Of a stretch of DNA of 62,590 nucleotides, positions 45,190 through 53,476 are shown one piece after another; position 1 is the first letter of the stretch; the number at the start of each line of letters is the position of its first letter. Under the pieces are notes generated by a model. The model was given only the letters and a program-made list of their open reading frames with translations, was not told the DNA's origin and did no database searches. The stretch covers positions 1 to 62,590 of the forward strand of contig JAJQIH010000004.1 in NCBI GenBank assembly GCA_021199305.1, read 5' to 3'. Made by a program: the position numbers and the translations under genes. This DNA comes from Ruminococcus sp. (GTDB taxonomy: Bacteria > Bacillota > Clostridia > Oscillospirales > Ruminococcaceae).

Positions 45190-46275
45190 ATGACAGGACT
45201 TTATATTCACATTCCGTTTTGCAAACGAAAATGCCCCTACTGTGATTTCTATTCGCTCGAAGGGCAGGGGACAAAAACCTTTGACGCTTATATCTCAAGG
45301 CTTATAAAAGAAGCTCAGAGCTACAATCCTGAGAACATCAGCGTTGATACAATTTATATCGGCGGCGGAACGCCAAGCCTTTTGAGTGCGGAGCAAGTCG
45401 CCACGCTTTTAAACGCATTAAAAGAGAGCTTCAACGTTTCAAATAATGCTGAGATAACACTTGAAGCTAACCCCTCGTCGGTCGATGAAAATAAGCTTAG
45501 CGGTTATTTAAACGCTGGAATTAACCGCCTGTCCTTTGGAATACAGTCGGCTCTTGACGATGAGCTTTTAAGACTCGGCAGACTTCATAACTTTGAAAGA
45601 GCCAGGGAAGCGGTAACTCAAGCGCACAACATCGGCTTTAAAAACATTTCAGCCGATCTGATGATAGCGACCGAAGGGCAAACGTCCGCCCGCTTAAGGC
45701 AATCTGTTTTGTCGCTCACCGAACTTCCAGTTCAGCACATTTCCTGCTATATGCTAAAGATTGAGGACGGCACGCCATTTTCAAAAAGAAGCTTGTCCTT
45801 GCCTGACGATGATGAAAGCGCAGAGCTATATTTGACAGCTGTAAATGAGCTTAAAAGCTCAGGCTTTAATCAATACGAAATTTCAAACTTTTCAAAAGAA
45901 GGCTTTGAAAGCAGGCACAACTTAAAATATTGGCAGGGAGAAGAATATATAGGACTCGGCACTGCAGCCTATTCCTATTTTGAAGGTGTGAGATTTCACA
46001 ACGAGCGAGATTTGAAAGCCTACTTAAATGGCGATGATATAAGACAAATTGACGAGCGTAATATTGATAAAGCGGAGGAATATATCCTGCTTTCACTCAG
46101 ACTTTCAAAGGGCGTCAGTTTAAAAAAATATATTTCTCTCGGCGGAAGCGATAAGCTTTTACAAAAGGCAAAGGACTTGCCTGCAAACTTAATAGAAATA
46201 AACGGCGACAATATACATCTGACAGCAGAGGGATTTTTGGTTTCAAATGATATTATCGCACGACTGCAAACATAA
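45190..46275 (+). CDS. hemW: Heme chaperone / radical SAM protein HemW
   Basis: A radical SAM protein that binds heme and is proposed to insert it into respiratory proteins. Starting at MTGLYIHIPF it has 361 residues. The cluster motif CKRKCPYCDF has CxxxCxxC and then Phe where true coproporphyrinogen oxidase has Cys, which marks HemW. YIGGGTPSLL and LEANPSS follow. The RBS is poor, so expression may depend on coupling with the upstream gene. Often misnamed HemN. Confidence 0.92.
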   Translation: MTGLYIHIPFCKRKCPYCDFYSLEGQGTKTFDAYISRLIKEAQSYNPENISVDTIYIGGGTPSLLSAEQVATLLNALKESFNVSNNAEITLEANPSSVDENKLSGYLNAGINRLSFGIQSALDDELLRLGRLHNFERAREAVTQAHNIGFKNISADLMIATEGQTSARLRQSVLSLTELPVQHISCYMLKIEDGTPFSKRSLSLPDDDESAELYLTAVNELKSSGFNQYEISNFSKEGFESRHNLKYWQGEEYIGLGTAAYSYFEGVRFHNERDLKAYLNGDDIRQIDERNIDKAEEYILLSLRLSKGVSLKKYISLGGSDKLLQKAKDLPANLIEINGDNIHLTAEGFLVSNDIIARLQT

Positions 46276-46301
46276 AAGAGATAAAAGAGGAGGAAACGGT
46301 T

Positions 46302-47312
46302 TTGAAAAAGAGATTTATGACAGTTGCACTGGCAGCGCTTTGTCTTTGCACAGCAGCATTATCAGGCTGTTCTGATGAGGAAGCGTCCGAAGAGATTCAG
46401 GTTCCAATTTTAGAGGAAGGAGATATTTCCTTTGAAACAGTATCGGCTGAAATTGGTACAATAAGCGAAACTTATACGCTTGACGGCTCTTATGAAAATC
46501 CGTATCTTGTAACCGTTTCAAGCTCCGTTTCTGGAAAGGTACAGTCTATGTCAATGGAAAACGGTGCTTCGGTAGAAGAGGGCGACGTTTTGATGACAAT
46601 CACATCAGACGAAATCGACCAGGAAATTGAGGAGCAGCAAATAAGGCTTGATTCAGCGCAGCAGACATATAATACTTTAGCTTCAACTGCTGATATAACC
46701 TCAGCTGAGCTTGAAAGCGCAAAGATTGATATTGAAATCGAGCAAAACGAAATGGACAGACTCGAAGCTATCAAGGACAGCTACAGCATAAAGGCGACTG
46801 CAAGCGGAAAGATTTCACTGGAAACAGGCTACGAGGATACGTTTGCTGTCGGAAAAAATGTCAATGATGGCCAGTACATCTGTACAATAAGTCCTGACGG
46901 CGGAAATGTACTGTGCGCAAGGACAAATACCAGCGAAGCATTAACGGACGTTAATTTCGGAACTACCGCTACTGTTACCAACCTGAATTCTGAGGTCGGA
47001 AGCGGAACAGTAAGCGACATCATCTATAAAGAAAACGGCGATTATTCAAATTATTGCTATGTAATCGACCTGAAGGACGACGCCGATTTAAGCTATTACG
47101 ATAACTTGAAGGTAACCCTTACAGCATACACCAAAGAGAATGTTGTTCTGGTTCCGACCGATGCTATAAGAACCATTTCTGACGAAAGCTATGTTGACGT
47201 TCTTATAGACGGAGTCAAGGTTCAGACTGCCGTTGAAACGGGAATTGTCGGTGACTCGCAGACTGAAATTGTAAGCGGTCTTACAGGAGAAGAGGAAATC
47301 ATCACAGGATAA
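46302..47312 (+). CDS. Lipoprotein efflux adaptor (HlyD/RND membrane-fusion family)
   Basis: A 336-residue protein with a TTG start after GAGGAGG. Signal peptide with lipobox LSGC. A lipoyl-like beta half (VSSSVSGKVQSMSMENGASVEEGDVLMTI), an alpha-helical hairpin (about residues 105-155, SDEIDQEIEEQQIRLDSAQQ...), and a beta-barrel/MP domain ending TEIVSGLTGEEEIITG resemble MacA-type adaptors of tripartite pumps. The usual MacB-type ATPase/permease is not downstream; a membrane protein of other type is. It may serve an ABC exporter encoded elsewhere. Confidence 0.82.
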   Translation: MKKRFMTVALAALCLCTAALSGCSDEEASEEIQVPILEEGDISFETVSAEIGTISETYTLDGSYENPYLVTVSSSVSGKVQSMSMENGASVEEGDVLMTITSDEIDQEIEEQQIRLDSAQQTYNTLASTADITSAELESAKIDIEIEQNEMDRLEAIKDSYSIKATASGKISLETGYEDTFAVGKNVNDGQYICTISPDGGNVLCARTNTSEALTDVNFGTTATVTNLNSEVGSGTVSDIIYKENGDYSNYCYVIDLKDDADLSYYDNLKVTLTAYTKENVVLVPTDAIRTISDESYVDVLIDGVKVQTAVETGIVGDSQTEIVSGLTGEEEIITG

Positions 47313-47373
47313 GCTTTGAAGTAAATAACAAGCTTCGCTTTAAGCTTGAAACACAACAGGGAGGAACATAATT

Positions 47374-48237
47374 ATGCAAGAAACCATTGATAATGTCTGG
47401 CTGAAGAGAATACTTGCTCTTATCAATCTGATATACGTTTTTGTAATTGGAATTTTCACTTATGCGTCGTTTTTATATACGCTGGAGCTTAAAGAAGAAA
47501 CCTATCTTGGCTTTGCTGTAGCGTATATAGTAGTAAGCATCTTGTTTATGGTGCTTATGATTCTGACAAGGCATAACTTAGTCACAAGAATAATCGGAAT
47601 ACTGCTTCCGCCGCTTGTATTTTTGCTGACCATTTTCAATCTCGGAAACTGGCTGCTTATAATACCTGCTTTCGTAGTTGCAGTAGTAGTGTTCTTTGTG
47701 TGCAGCAACAACGCCACGCTGAAGGTAATTTTAGGAACAATCTACCTGCTCGTTTACGTTTTAGGACTGATACTTGTGTTTGTATTGAACTTCCTTTTCG
47801 GCGGCTCAAATACCGTTGAAACGATGCTTGACGCCGAAACTCTTTCAGACCCTGATAACGCGGCGGTTTACGAAATCTACGCTGACGTAATGGACGATAT
47901 AAATTCCGTCAACTATACAGAGGACGGCGAAGATAAGAGAATTTCCCCCGACGGTACAAAGATGTACTATCTCGCCGACGTTCAGGACAACAACACAGGA
48001 AATCTTGTTTTGTATGTAATCCCTTACGGAAACGACAAGGACTTCCAGTTCTTTACTCTTAAAGAAAAGGGCGTTCGCTATACCGTTTACCGCTTTGGCT
48101 CAAGAGGAGCAGTACCTCTTGAAATTGCGTGGGTCGACAACGATACTCTAAAGTATCAAAGACGTGACGGAAAGGTAGAGGAGTCTACTATCATAATGCC
48201 TGAGAAGAACTACTTTGAATTTTTAGGAATTAACTAA
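47374..48237 (+). CDS. Membrane protein with soluble C-terminal domain, unknown function
   Basis: A 287-residue protein. Four to five transmembrane helices (about residues 8-32, 42-64, 68-88, 90-108, 115-142) are followed by an extracytoplasmic or cytoplasmic beta-rich domain of about 140 residues (ISPDGTKMYYLADVQDNNTGNLVLYVI...). I recognise no family. It lies 61 nt after the adaptor lipoprotein with RBS GGGAGGAA. It could partner with the adaptor, though no ATPase motif is present. Confidence 0.65.
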   Translation: MQETIDNVWLKRILALINLIYVFVIGIFTYASFLYTLELKEETYLGFAVAYIVVSILFMVLMILTRHNLVTRIIGILLPPLVFLLTIFNLGNWLLIIPAFVVAVVVFFVCSNNATLKVILGTIYLLVYVLGLILVFVLNFLFGGSNTVETMLDAETLSDPDNAAVYEIYADVMDDINSVNYTEDGEDKRISPDGTKMYYLADVQDNNTGNLVLYVIPYGNDKDFQFFTLKEKGVRYTVYRFGSRGAVPLEIAWVDNDTLKYQRRDGKVEESTIIMPEKNYFEFLGIN

Positions 48238-48251
48238 GTGCAGATACAAAA

Positions 48252-48300
48252 ATACAGCCGCTCGCTTGAAAGTCAAGTGAACGGCTGTATAATTTTGCTT
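48252..48300. terminator. Bidirectional terminator before the esterase gene
   Basis: ATACAGCCG pairs with CGGCTGTAT, with further partial pairing inside (TCGCTTGA/TCAAGTGA). T-rich on both sides. Confidence 0.8.
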
Positions 48301-48310
48301 TTTTTAATTT

Positions 48311-49141
48311 TTAGTATCTTTTCATAAAATCAGCGCAGGCTGTAACCCAGTTAGCGTTTACTGGTAACAGCTGATAGGAATCGTACATTGTGGTTTCGTC
48401 GCAAAGGCTGAGTCCGTGACCGCCCCACTCGTAAATGTGCGCTTCAAATGGAATCTTGTACTTTGACAAAGCGCTCATATACAAAAGCGTATTTTCAATC
48501 GGTACGCAGTTGTCGTCTGCTGTGTGCCAGAGGAACGTTTCAGGCGTTTTGCCAGAAACCTGATTTTCAAGCGAAAGCTTAGCGCGGAGCTTATCGTCGC
48601 CGCCGTCAGCCAAAAGGTTTAAAATAGAACCCTCGTGAGTGTATTCTCCGCTCGTTAAAACTGGGTAGCATAAAACCGACTTGTCAGGCTTAACCTCTTC
48701 CTCGCTTGCGCCAAGGTAAGACAGAATTTCCTTATCGTGATAGAAGTTTGAAACGCAGCCTGCAAGGTGAGCACCAGCTGAAAATCCCATAACTGAAATC
48801 TTGTCAGGGTCAATATAAAACCGCTCAGCGTTTTCTCTTATATATTTAAGCGCCGTCAACGCTTCAAGCAAAGCTGTCGGGTACTTTTTCTTAACGCAGG
48901 AATATCTTAAAACAAACGCCGCAATTCCCATTCCTAAAAATTTAAGAGCGACAGGCTCCGCCTCTCTGTCCGAGCAATAGTCGTATCCACCGCCTGGCAA
49001 AACCAGAACAGCAGGGTATGGCTTGTTGTGAATTTCTTCGCTCGTAACAGGCGAATAAGAGGTAAGCGTCGGGCAAAGTCCCTCGTAGTCGATACCTGCC
49101 TTTTTGTAATCAACCTCGATGTTTATCTGTTCGTAAATCAT
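48311..49141 (-). CDS. Alpha/beta hydrolase (acetyl-xylan-esterase-like BD-FAE type)
   Basis: A cytoplasmic 276-residue esterase. The oxyanion-hole motif is VLPGGGYDYCSDRE (about residues 49-62), the nucleophile elbow is GFSAGAHLAG (Ser about 119), and the acid and histidine are in HTADDNCVPIE and WGGHGLSLC near the end. Proteins with this HGGG-type layout deacetylate oligosaccharides released from hemicellulose, fitting a plant-fibre or gut niche. It has its own promoter (minus strand: TTTACA, 17 bp, TAAAAT, 49183-49211). Confidence 0.85.
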   Translation of the reverse strand: MIYEQINIEVDYKKAGIDYEGLCPTLTSYSPVTSEEIHNKPYPAVLVLPGGGYDYCSDREAEPVALKFLGMGIAAFVLRYSCVKKKYPTALLEALTALKYIRENAERFYIDPDKISVMGFSAGAHLAGCVSNFYHDKEILSYLGASEEEVKPDKSVLCYPVLTSGEYTHEGSILNLLADGGDDKLRAKLSLENQVSGKTPETFLWHTADDNCVPIENTLLYMSALSKYKIPFEAHIYEWGGHGLSLCDETTMYDSYQLLPVNANWVTACADFMKRY

Positions 49142-49182
49142 TTGTTTTATCCTCCCTTATTGAAGCTTTAAAAGTCACAATC

Positions 49183-49211
49183 ATTTTACCATATTCGGGC
49201 ATTTTTGTAAA
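49183..49211 (-). promoter_or_regulatory. Promoter of the esterase gene
   Basis: On the minus strand -35 TTTACA (49206-49211), 17 bp, -10 TAAAAT (49183-49188). Confidence 0.65.
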
Positions 49212-49217
49212 TACGTA

Positions 49218-49298
49218 TTGAAAAAAATCTGAAATTATAGTATACTTGAAGTAACGCAGATTTTCCAAAGTGTAAGACTTTCAGGAAAATCGCTTTTT
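49218..49298 (+). promoter_or_regulatory. Promoter and terminator-like leader hairpin of pheA
   Basis: -35 TTGAAA (49218-49223), 17 bp, -10 TATACT (49241-49246). The transcript would then begin with a hairpin: GATTTTCC (49259-49266) and GGAAAATC (49284-49291) pair, with inner AAAGT/ACTTT, followed by TTTTT (49294-49298) and then the RBS GCGGAGG. It is shaped like an attenuator, but no leader peptide or alternative fold is obvious. Confidence 0.55.
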
Positions 49299-49313
49299 CA
49301 AGCGGAGGTAAAA

Positions 49314-50426
49314 ATGGACTTACAACAACTCAGAGAACAAATAAACGAAATAGACGAGCAGATTTTAAAGCTTTTTGAGCAGCGAATGAATATCGCTTCG
49401 CAGGTAGCAGATTATAAAATTAAAAACGGACTTCCTGTTTTTCAAAGCAGTCGGGAGCAGGAGATTATAGATAAGGTCAGAAGCAACGTGCCACATGGGC
49501 TTGAAAACGGCGCAGAGGTTTTGTATAACACAATAATGGACATTTCAAAATCCCAGCAGTATCAGGAGCTACTTCCAGAGTCCGCTTCAATCGACTACGA
49601 GCCGTTTGACTTTTCAATGGTAAACAAAATCGCCTGTCCGGGAACTTACGGCTCCTATTCGGAAATTGCTGCAAAGCAAATTTCATCAACTGCCGACATT
49701 GCTTTTTATAACACCTTTGACGACGTTTTTGAAGCTGTTATAAACGGCGAGTGCGACTATGGCATTCTGCCTATTCAGAACTCAACAGCTGGTTCTGTAA
49801 CCCAGACTTATGAGCTTATGAAGCGTTATAATTTCTATATCGTCGGCGGAACAAGAGTAAAGGTCGAGCATTGCTTAGCCGCAAGGGAAGAAACCCAGTT
49901 TGAGCAAATTGAAAGAGTTCTTTCCCATGAGCAGGGTTTGATGCAATGCAGCGAATTTTTAAAGGAAAACGCCTTTAAGACAAAGGAATATGTAAACACA
50001 GCTCTTGCCGCTGAATTTGTAAAAAATTCTGATAAGCCATATGCTGCAATCTGTTCTGAGGACTGCGCAGATGAAATGGGTCTTAAGATTCTTCGTCGTG
50101 ATATTGGGAATTCAAGCGACAACTACACGAGATTTATTCTGATTTCAAAGAATATAATGGTGACAGACGACGCTGATATTATAAGCGTTACTCTTTCAAC
50201 TCCTCACAGCAGGTCAGCTCTGTACAGACTTCTTACAAAGTTCTCCGTTTCAGGACTTAACCTTTTAAGACTTGAAAACAAGCCGATTGCCACTAAGGAC
50301 TTCGACGTAATATTCTACCTCGATTTTGAAGGCTCGGTCAAGAGCAGGGAGGTAGTAAGCCTGATAAGCGAGCTTTCAAGCGAGCTTTCCTACTTTAAGT
50401 TCTTAGGAAATTTTAAAGAGATATAA
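49314..50426 (+). CDS. pheA: Bifunctional chorismate mutase/prephenate dehydratase
   Basis: Converts chorismate to prephenate and then to phenylpyruvate. The 370 residues hold an AroQ-type mutase (1-85, LREQINEIDEQILKLFEQRM), the dehydratase (about 100-280, with CPGTYGSYSEIAAKQ, NSTAGSVTQTYELM and DNYTRFILIS, which includes the key Thr-Arg-Phe), and a C-terminal ACT domain (about 285-365) for phenylalanine feedback. It is monocistronic with a hairpin leader. Confidence 0.95.
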   Translation: MDLQQLREQINEIDEQILKLFEQRMNIASQVADYKIKNGLPVFQSSREQEIIDKVRSNVPHGLENGAEVLYNTIMDISKSQQYQELLPESASIDYEPFDFSMVNKIACPGTYGSYSEIAAKQISSTADIAFYNTFDDVFEAVINGECDYGILPIQNSTAGSVTQTYELMKRYNFYIVGGTRVKVEHCLAAREETQFEQIERVLSHEQGLMQCSEFLKENAFKTKEYVNTALAAEFVKNSDKPYAAICSEDCADEMGLKILRRDIGNSSDNYTRFILISKNIMVTDDADIISVTLSTPHSRSALYRLLTKFSVSGLNLLRLENKPIATKDFDVIFYLDFEGSVKSREVVSLISELSSELSYFKFLGNFKEI

Positions 50427-50439
50427 TTTCAAATAACTA

Positions 50440-50478
50440 TTGACAAATTCTAAAATCTGTAATACAATGTATTACAGA
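50440..50478 (+). promoter_or_regulatory. Toxin-antitoxin promoter with perfect palindromic operator
   Basis: Consensus -35 TTGACA (50440-50445), 17-bp spacer, -10 TACAAT (50463-50468). A 23-bp perfect palindrome (arms TCTGTAATAC and GTATTACAGA around AAT, 50456-50478) covers the -10, the expected place for antitoxin-toxin autorepression. Confidence 0.85.
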
Positions 50479-50493
50479 AAGGAGTGCGAAATT

Positions 50494-50712
50494 ATGGCTA
50501 TTTCATTACGACTAAGTGATGAGGATACCAAGCTTTTCAAAAGCTATGCAAAATTGCACAACATTACTATTTCGGAGCTTGTCCGTCAATCTGTGCTTGA
50601 AAAAATTGAGGACGAATATGACCTGAAAGTATATGAAAAAGCTATTGCCGAATTTGAAAAAGATCCTGTAACTTATACTCTTGCTGAAGTGAAAGAGGAG
50701 TTAGGATTGTGA
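50494..50712 (+). CDS. RelB/DinJ-type antitoxin
   Basis: The ATG at 50494 (RBS AAAGGAG) gives 72 residues. The N-terminus MAISLRLSDEDTKLFKSYAKLHNITISELVRQSVLEKIE is a ribbon-helix-helix DNA-binding fold (the DUF6290/RelB group); the acidic C-terminus (about 45-72) should wrap the toxin. It overlaps the toxin start by 4 nt (GTGA) and sits under a palindromic operator it most likely binds. Confidence 0.85.
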   Translation: MAISLRLSDEDTKLFKSYAKLHNITISELVRQSVLEKIEDEYDLKVYEKAIAEFEKDPVTYTLAEVKEELGL

Positions 50713-50978
50713 AATACAAAGTAGTGTTTACTAAAGAGGCAAAAAAACAACTCAAAAAGCTCGATAAATATGTTACTGCACTTATTGTCAACTGGATGGA
50801 TAAAAATTTAGAAGGCTGTGAAAATCCCCGCACTCATGGAAAGGCTCTAACAGCAAATCGAAGTGGTCAGTGGCGTTATCGGATAGGTGATTATCGACTA
50901 ATAGCAGAAATCCGAGATGATGAAATAATTATTCTTGTTTTAAGCATTGGTCACAGAAGAGATGTTTACGATGGCTAA
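50709..50978 (+). CDS. RelE/ParE-superfamily toxin
   Basis: Ribosome-dependent mRNA nuclease family. 89 residues from a GTG that overlaps the antitoxin stop. The layout is typical: MKYKVVFTKEAKKQLKKLDKYV, then GKALTANRSGQWRYRIGDYRLIAEI and a C-terminal VLSIGHRRDVY with the conserved Arg and His-Arg-Arg-x-x-x-Tyr of RelE. No truncation is seen. RelE versus ParE activity cannot be settled from sequence, but the terminal HRRDVY favours RelE. Confidence 0.88.
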   Translation: MKYKVVFTKEAKKQLKKLDKYVTALIVNWMDKNLEGCENPRTHGKALTANRSGQWRYRIGDYRLIAEIRDDEIIILVLSIGHRRDVYDG

Positions 50979-51005
50979 GAATTGCAGAATCCTCAAAATT
51001 TAACC

Positions 51006-51055
51006 AAACAAAAAAGAAGCTTAAAGAACACCAGTTCTTTAAGCTTCTTTCCATA
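51006..51055. terminator. Bidirectional terminator between the toxin and araC genes
   Basis: A 17-bp perfect stem (51013-51029 with 51034-51050) has loop ACCA. On the minus strand the stem runs into TTTTTT. Confidence 0.85.
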
Positions 51056-51074
51056 GAAGAAGTATATAAAACTC

Positions 51075-51944
51075 TTAACCCATAGTTTTACGATATTGTG
51101 TTGGCGACATTCCTTCGTACTTTTTAAAGGTAATGCAGAAGTAGTTACAGTTGTTGTAGCCTACAAGCTTTGCAATCTCAGCGATATTTCTCGGTGAATT
51201 TGCAAGCAAAACCTTAGCTTCCTGAATCCTCTTCTTAGCAACGTATTCCATTGGTCTGCAGTTGAGCTTCTTTCTGAAAAGCCTGCACAGATGCTGCGGA
51301 GAAATAAGAGATGCCTCGCACATTTTCTCAAGCGTCAGCTCCTCAGCATAGTGAGAATCTATGTAGTCTAAAATCTTAGTCATTGGCGAACGCTCCTTGA
51401 CAACAGTAGGATCGCCGTTTGACTTAGCAAACTTGAAAAATTCAAGAATGAAGGAATACAGACTGCCTGCCGCATACATCGAGCCGTAATATTCATCTCT
51501 TGTGAGAGAATAGTACATCTCATTGAATAGCTTGTCAAGCTTAGCAGAGTTTCCGATCAAAACCATTCTCGGCTTGTCAAGTCCAAGCTCGGTAAAGAGG
51601 TTCTCAATAGCAAATCCGCCCATAGCAACCCAACGTGTCTGCCAATCCTCGTCGCCTGAGGAGAAGTATTCGTGAGGTGCGTTGGCTGGAAGATAAAATC
51701 CCATATTCTGTGGAATTTTATACGACTCGCCGTCGATAACAAGCGTACCCTCGCCTGCAACAGTATAAATGATTTGTGGATGTGAGTAGCCGTGATCGCG
51801 AATAACGTGACGCTCACACTTTGTTTTGCCGATTGCGTGAAGATAAACTGGTAGTGCTCCCTCACAACCGGTTTCGTTCTTGACAACGGGATATGCGTAA
51901 TACGAATCGCCGTTTTCAGACATTTCCTTTGCAATAAACATCAT
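51075..51944 (-). CDS. AraC-family transcriptional regulator
   Basis: The ATG at 51944 (RBS TTGGAGGG) gives 289 residues. Residues about 15-150 form a cupin-like sensor (PQIIYTVAGEGTLVIDGESYKIPQNMGFYLPANAPHEYFS); residues about 185-285 hold the two AraC helix-turn-helix motifs (ASLISPQHLCRLFRKKL and IAEIAKLVGYNNCNYFCITFKKYEGMSPTQYRK). It is the type that controls sugar-utilisation genes, but its target is not adjacent. Confidence 0.92.
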   Translation of the reverse strand: MMFIAKEMSENGDSYYAYPVVKNETGCEGALPVYLHAIGKTKCERHVIRDHGYSHPQIIYTVAGEGTLVIDGESYKIPQNMGFYLPANAPHEYFSSGDEDWQTRWVAMGGFAIENLFTELGLDKPRMVLIGNSAKLDKLFNEMYYSLTRDEYYGSMYAAGSLYSFILEFFKFAKSNGDPTVVKERSPMTKILDYIDSHYAEELTLEKMCEASLISPQHLCRLFRKKLNCRPMEYVAKKRIQEAKVLLANSPRNIAEIAKLVGYNNCNYFCITFKKYEGMSPTQYRKTMG

Positions 51945-52244
51945 TAACCCTCCAATAATGTAACACATTTAATAAGGGGGCTTACCCCTGTATTATCAAT
52001 TATTATGACACAAAGCTAAGCTAGTTGAAGACTTAACTCCTCTCATAAATATATTAGCAGAAATCTAAGTGAAAGTCAACAATAATTCGCCGATTTTTCT
52101 AAAAAATTTTGGATTTTGAGAACAATACCGTGCTAAATTTTGAATAAATTAACCTGATTCCGATAAAGCGTAATTATTTCTATAGGCATAAATTTATCCC
52201 ATAAACTGATTGCATTGTCAGTTTATGGGATATTAGCAAAAATG
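51945..52244. other. 300-bp intergenic region between araC and mscL
   Basis: AT-rich. Apart from the araC RBS at one end and a strong hairpin (ATCCCATAAACTG/CAGTTTATGGGAT, about 52196-52233) that probably ends mscL, I see no gene or repeat. Confidence 0.5.
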
Positions 52245-52652
52245 TTATTTTTCTTGAGCTTTTAATAAATCTCTGATTTCCTTCAGAACGTCGAGATCGC
52301 ACTCTTCAATAACCTCAGGCTCTGGTTCTTCGTCTTTCTTCTTGTGCTGAGCAAGCTTTCTCATAGCGTTGATGCCCTTAACCAAGAGGAATATTCCAAT
52401 AGCGATAATAAAGAAGCTGATGATTGAATTGATAAAGCTTCCTATACCGAACTGCCCGAACAGCTTCCACGAAGCGAAGTCGTCGCTGACGCCGCAAGCG
52501 TTAAGGATAATGCCGATGAACGGAGTAAGAATGTCCTCAACCAAAGAATCGACAATTGCCTTGAAAGCAGAACCAATTACAACGCCGACAGCCATGTCAA
52601 CTACGTTGCCCTGTGAGATGAATTCCTTGAATTCGTTGATAATTTTCTTCAT
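52245..52652 (-). CDS. mscL: Large-conductance mechanosensitive channel
   Basis: Turgor safety valve opened by membrane tension during hypo-osmotic shock. 135 residues, the usual length. It starts with the S1 helix KKIINEFKEFISQGNVVDMAVGVVIGSAFKAIVDSLVEDILTPFIG (TM1), then a periplasmic loop, a second helix SFINSIISFFIIAIGIFLLVKGINAM (TM2), and a charged C-terminal coiled coil. Its minus-strand leader carries unusual repeats. Confidence 0.96.
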   Translation of the reverse strand: MKKIINEFKEFISQGNVVDMAVGVVIGSAFKAIVDSLVEDILTPFIGIILNACGVSDDFASWKLFGQFGIGSFINSIISFFIIAIGIFLLVKGINAMRKLAQHKKKDEEPEPEVIEECDLDVLKEIRDLLKAQEK

Positions 52653-52663
52653 AATAAGTCCTC

Positions 52664-52815
52664 CTTGAAGTTATATAAATTGATGAGCTGAATTGCTCAT
52701 TATTAACAGATTAAGTGGTGTTCTCTACCGCCGCTGGCGGCAGGGAACTTGAAGTTTAGATGAGCCGAATGCTCATTGTTGGCAGATCAAGTGCTTTTTA
52801 CCGCCTGCAGCAGGC
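52664..52815. repeat. Duplicated palindromic module upstream of mscL
   Basis: A stretch beginning CTTGAAGTT...GATGAGC occurs twice, near 52664 and 52748 (core at 52682 and 52759, 77 bp apart). Each copy contains a perfect hairpin, ATGAGC...GCTCAT, and then a GC hairpin (ACCGCC/GGCGG at about 52727-52741; CCTGCAGCAGG at about 52804-52814). The copies differ by substitutions and small indels. It fills the gene-free 52653-52965 region. Confidence 0.65.
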
Positions 52816-52965
52816 TAAACTGCTAAACTGTTAAAATAAGTCTATCAGCACAAAAGCCGACAAATTACAACACCGCAAAAGCTTTTTTAAAAAATTTTTT
52901 TACATCTATTTCCTTAAATAAACAGCGGATTTTTTCAGACAATAATGATGAAAGGAGTGATAGCA

Positions 52966-53196
52966 ATGCAAAACCAGAATTCACAGAACTCAAATTACAA
53001 TCAGAATCCACAGAACAAGCAAAGCCAGCAAAATCCACAGAACAGGGAGCCAAATTGCGGACAGAACAAAAACAGCAACCAGCAGAGAAACAGTAAAAAT
53101 CCTTGCAACAGAACACCAAATGGTGGCGAAAATAAGGCGCCGAACAACAGCCTTAACAGAAATCAGAACTCTTCCCACAACAATTTTAATAATTAA
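52966..53196 (+). CDS. Asn/Gln-rich micro-protein
   Basis: 76 residues from the ATG at 52966 (AAGGAG upstream). About a third of residues are Asn and about 15% Gln, mostly as QNPQN and NQNS-type runs, with no hydrophobic segment and only two Cys. No known domain. Low-complexity Asn/Gln composition resembles prion-like segments. A real RBS and a strong terminator directly downstream (53223-53255) support it being expressed rather than a chance frame. Confidence 0.6.
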   Translation: MQNQNSQNSNYNQNPQNKQSQQNPQNREPNCGQNKNSNQQRNSKNPCNRTPNGGENKAPNNSLNRNQNSSHNNFNN

Positions 53197-53222
53197 CGCA
53201 GCTGTTGCTGACCTTGTTTTTT

Positions 53223-53255
53223 GGTCCGAAGATTTTCCTTCGGACCTTAATTTTT
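53223..53255 (+). terminator. Terminator after the Asn/Gln-rich gene
   Basis: An 8-bp perfect stem GGTCCGAA/TTCGGACC is followed by TTAATTTTT. Confidence 0.85.
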
Positions 53256-53476
53256 GTGAATTTTGACGAAAAAACTATGCAATTTCCGCCATTTTAAGCC
53301 TCAATTTTTGTGTAAAAAGTCACACTTTGTAATTTCCTCTTTAAAAAAATCGAAAAGTATGGTACAATATACTTGGCTTTTAGTGTACTGACGGACGAGT
53401 TTTTTCGAGGCTTTGAAGCAGACGCTTTGCCAGACCTAAAAAGGCAGCATTGCCTTTTCTTTTGGAGGAAAGAAAA

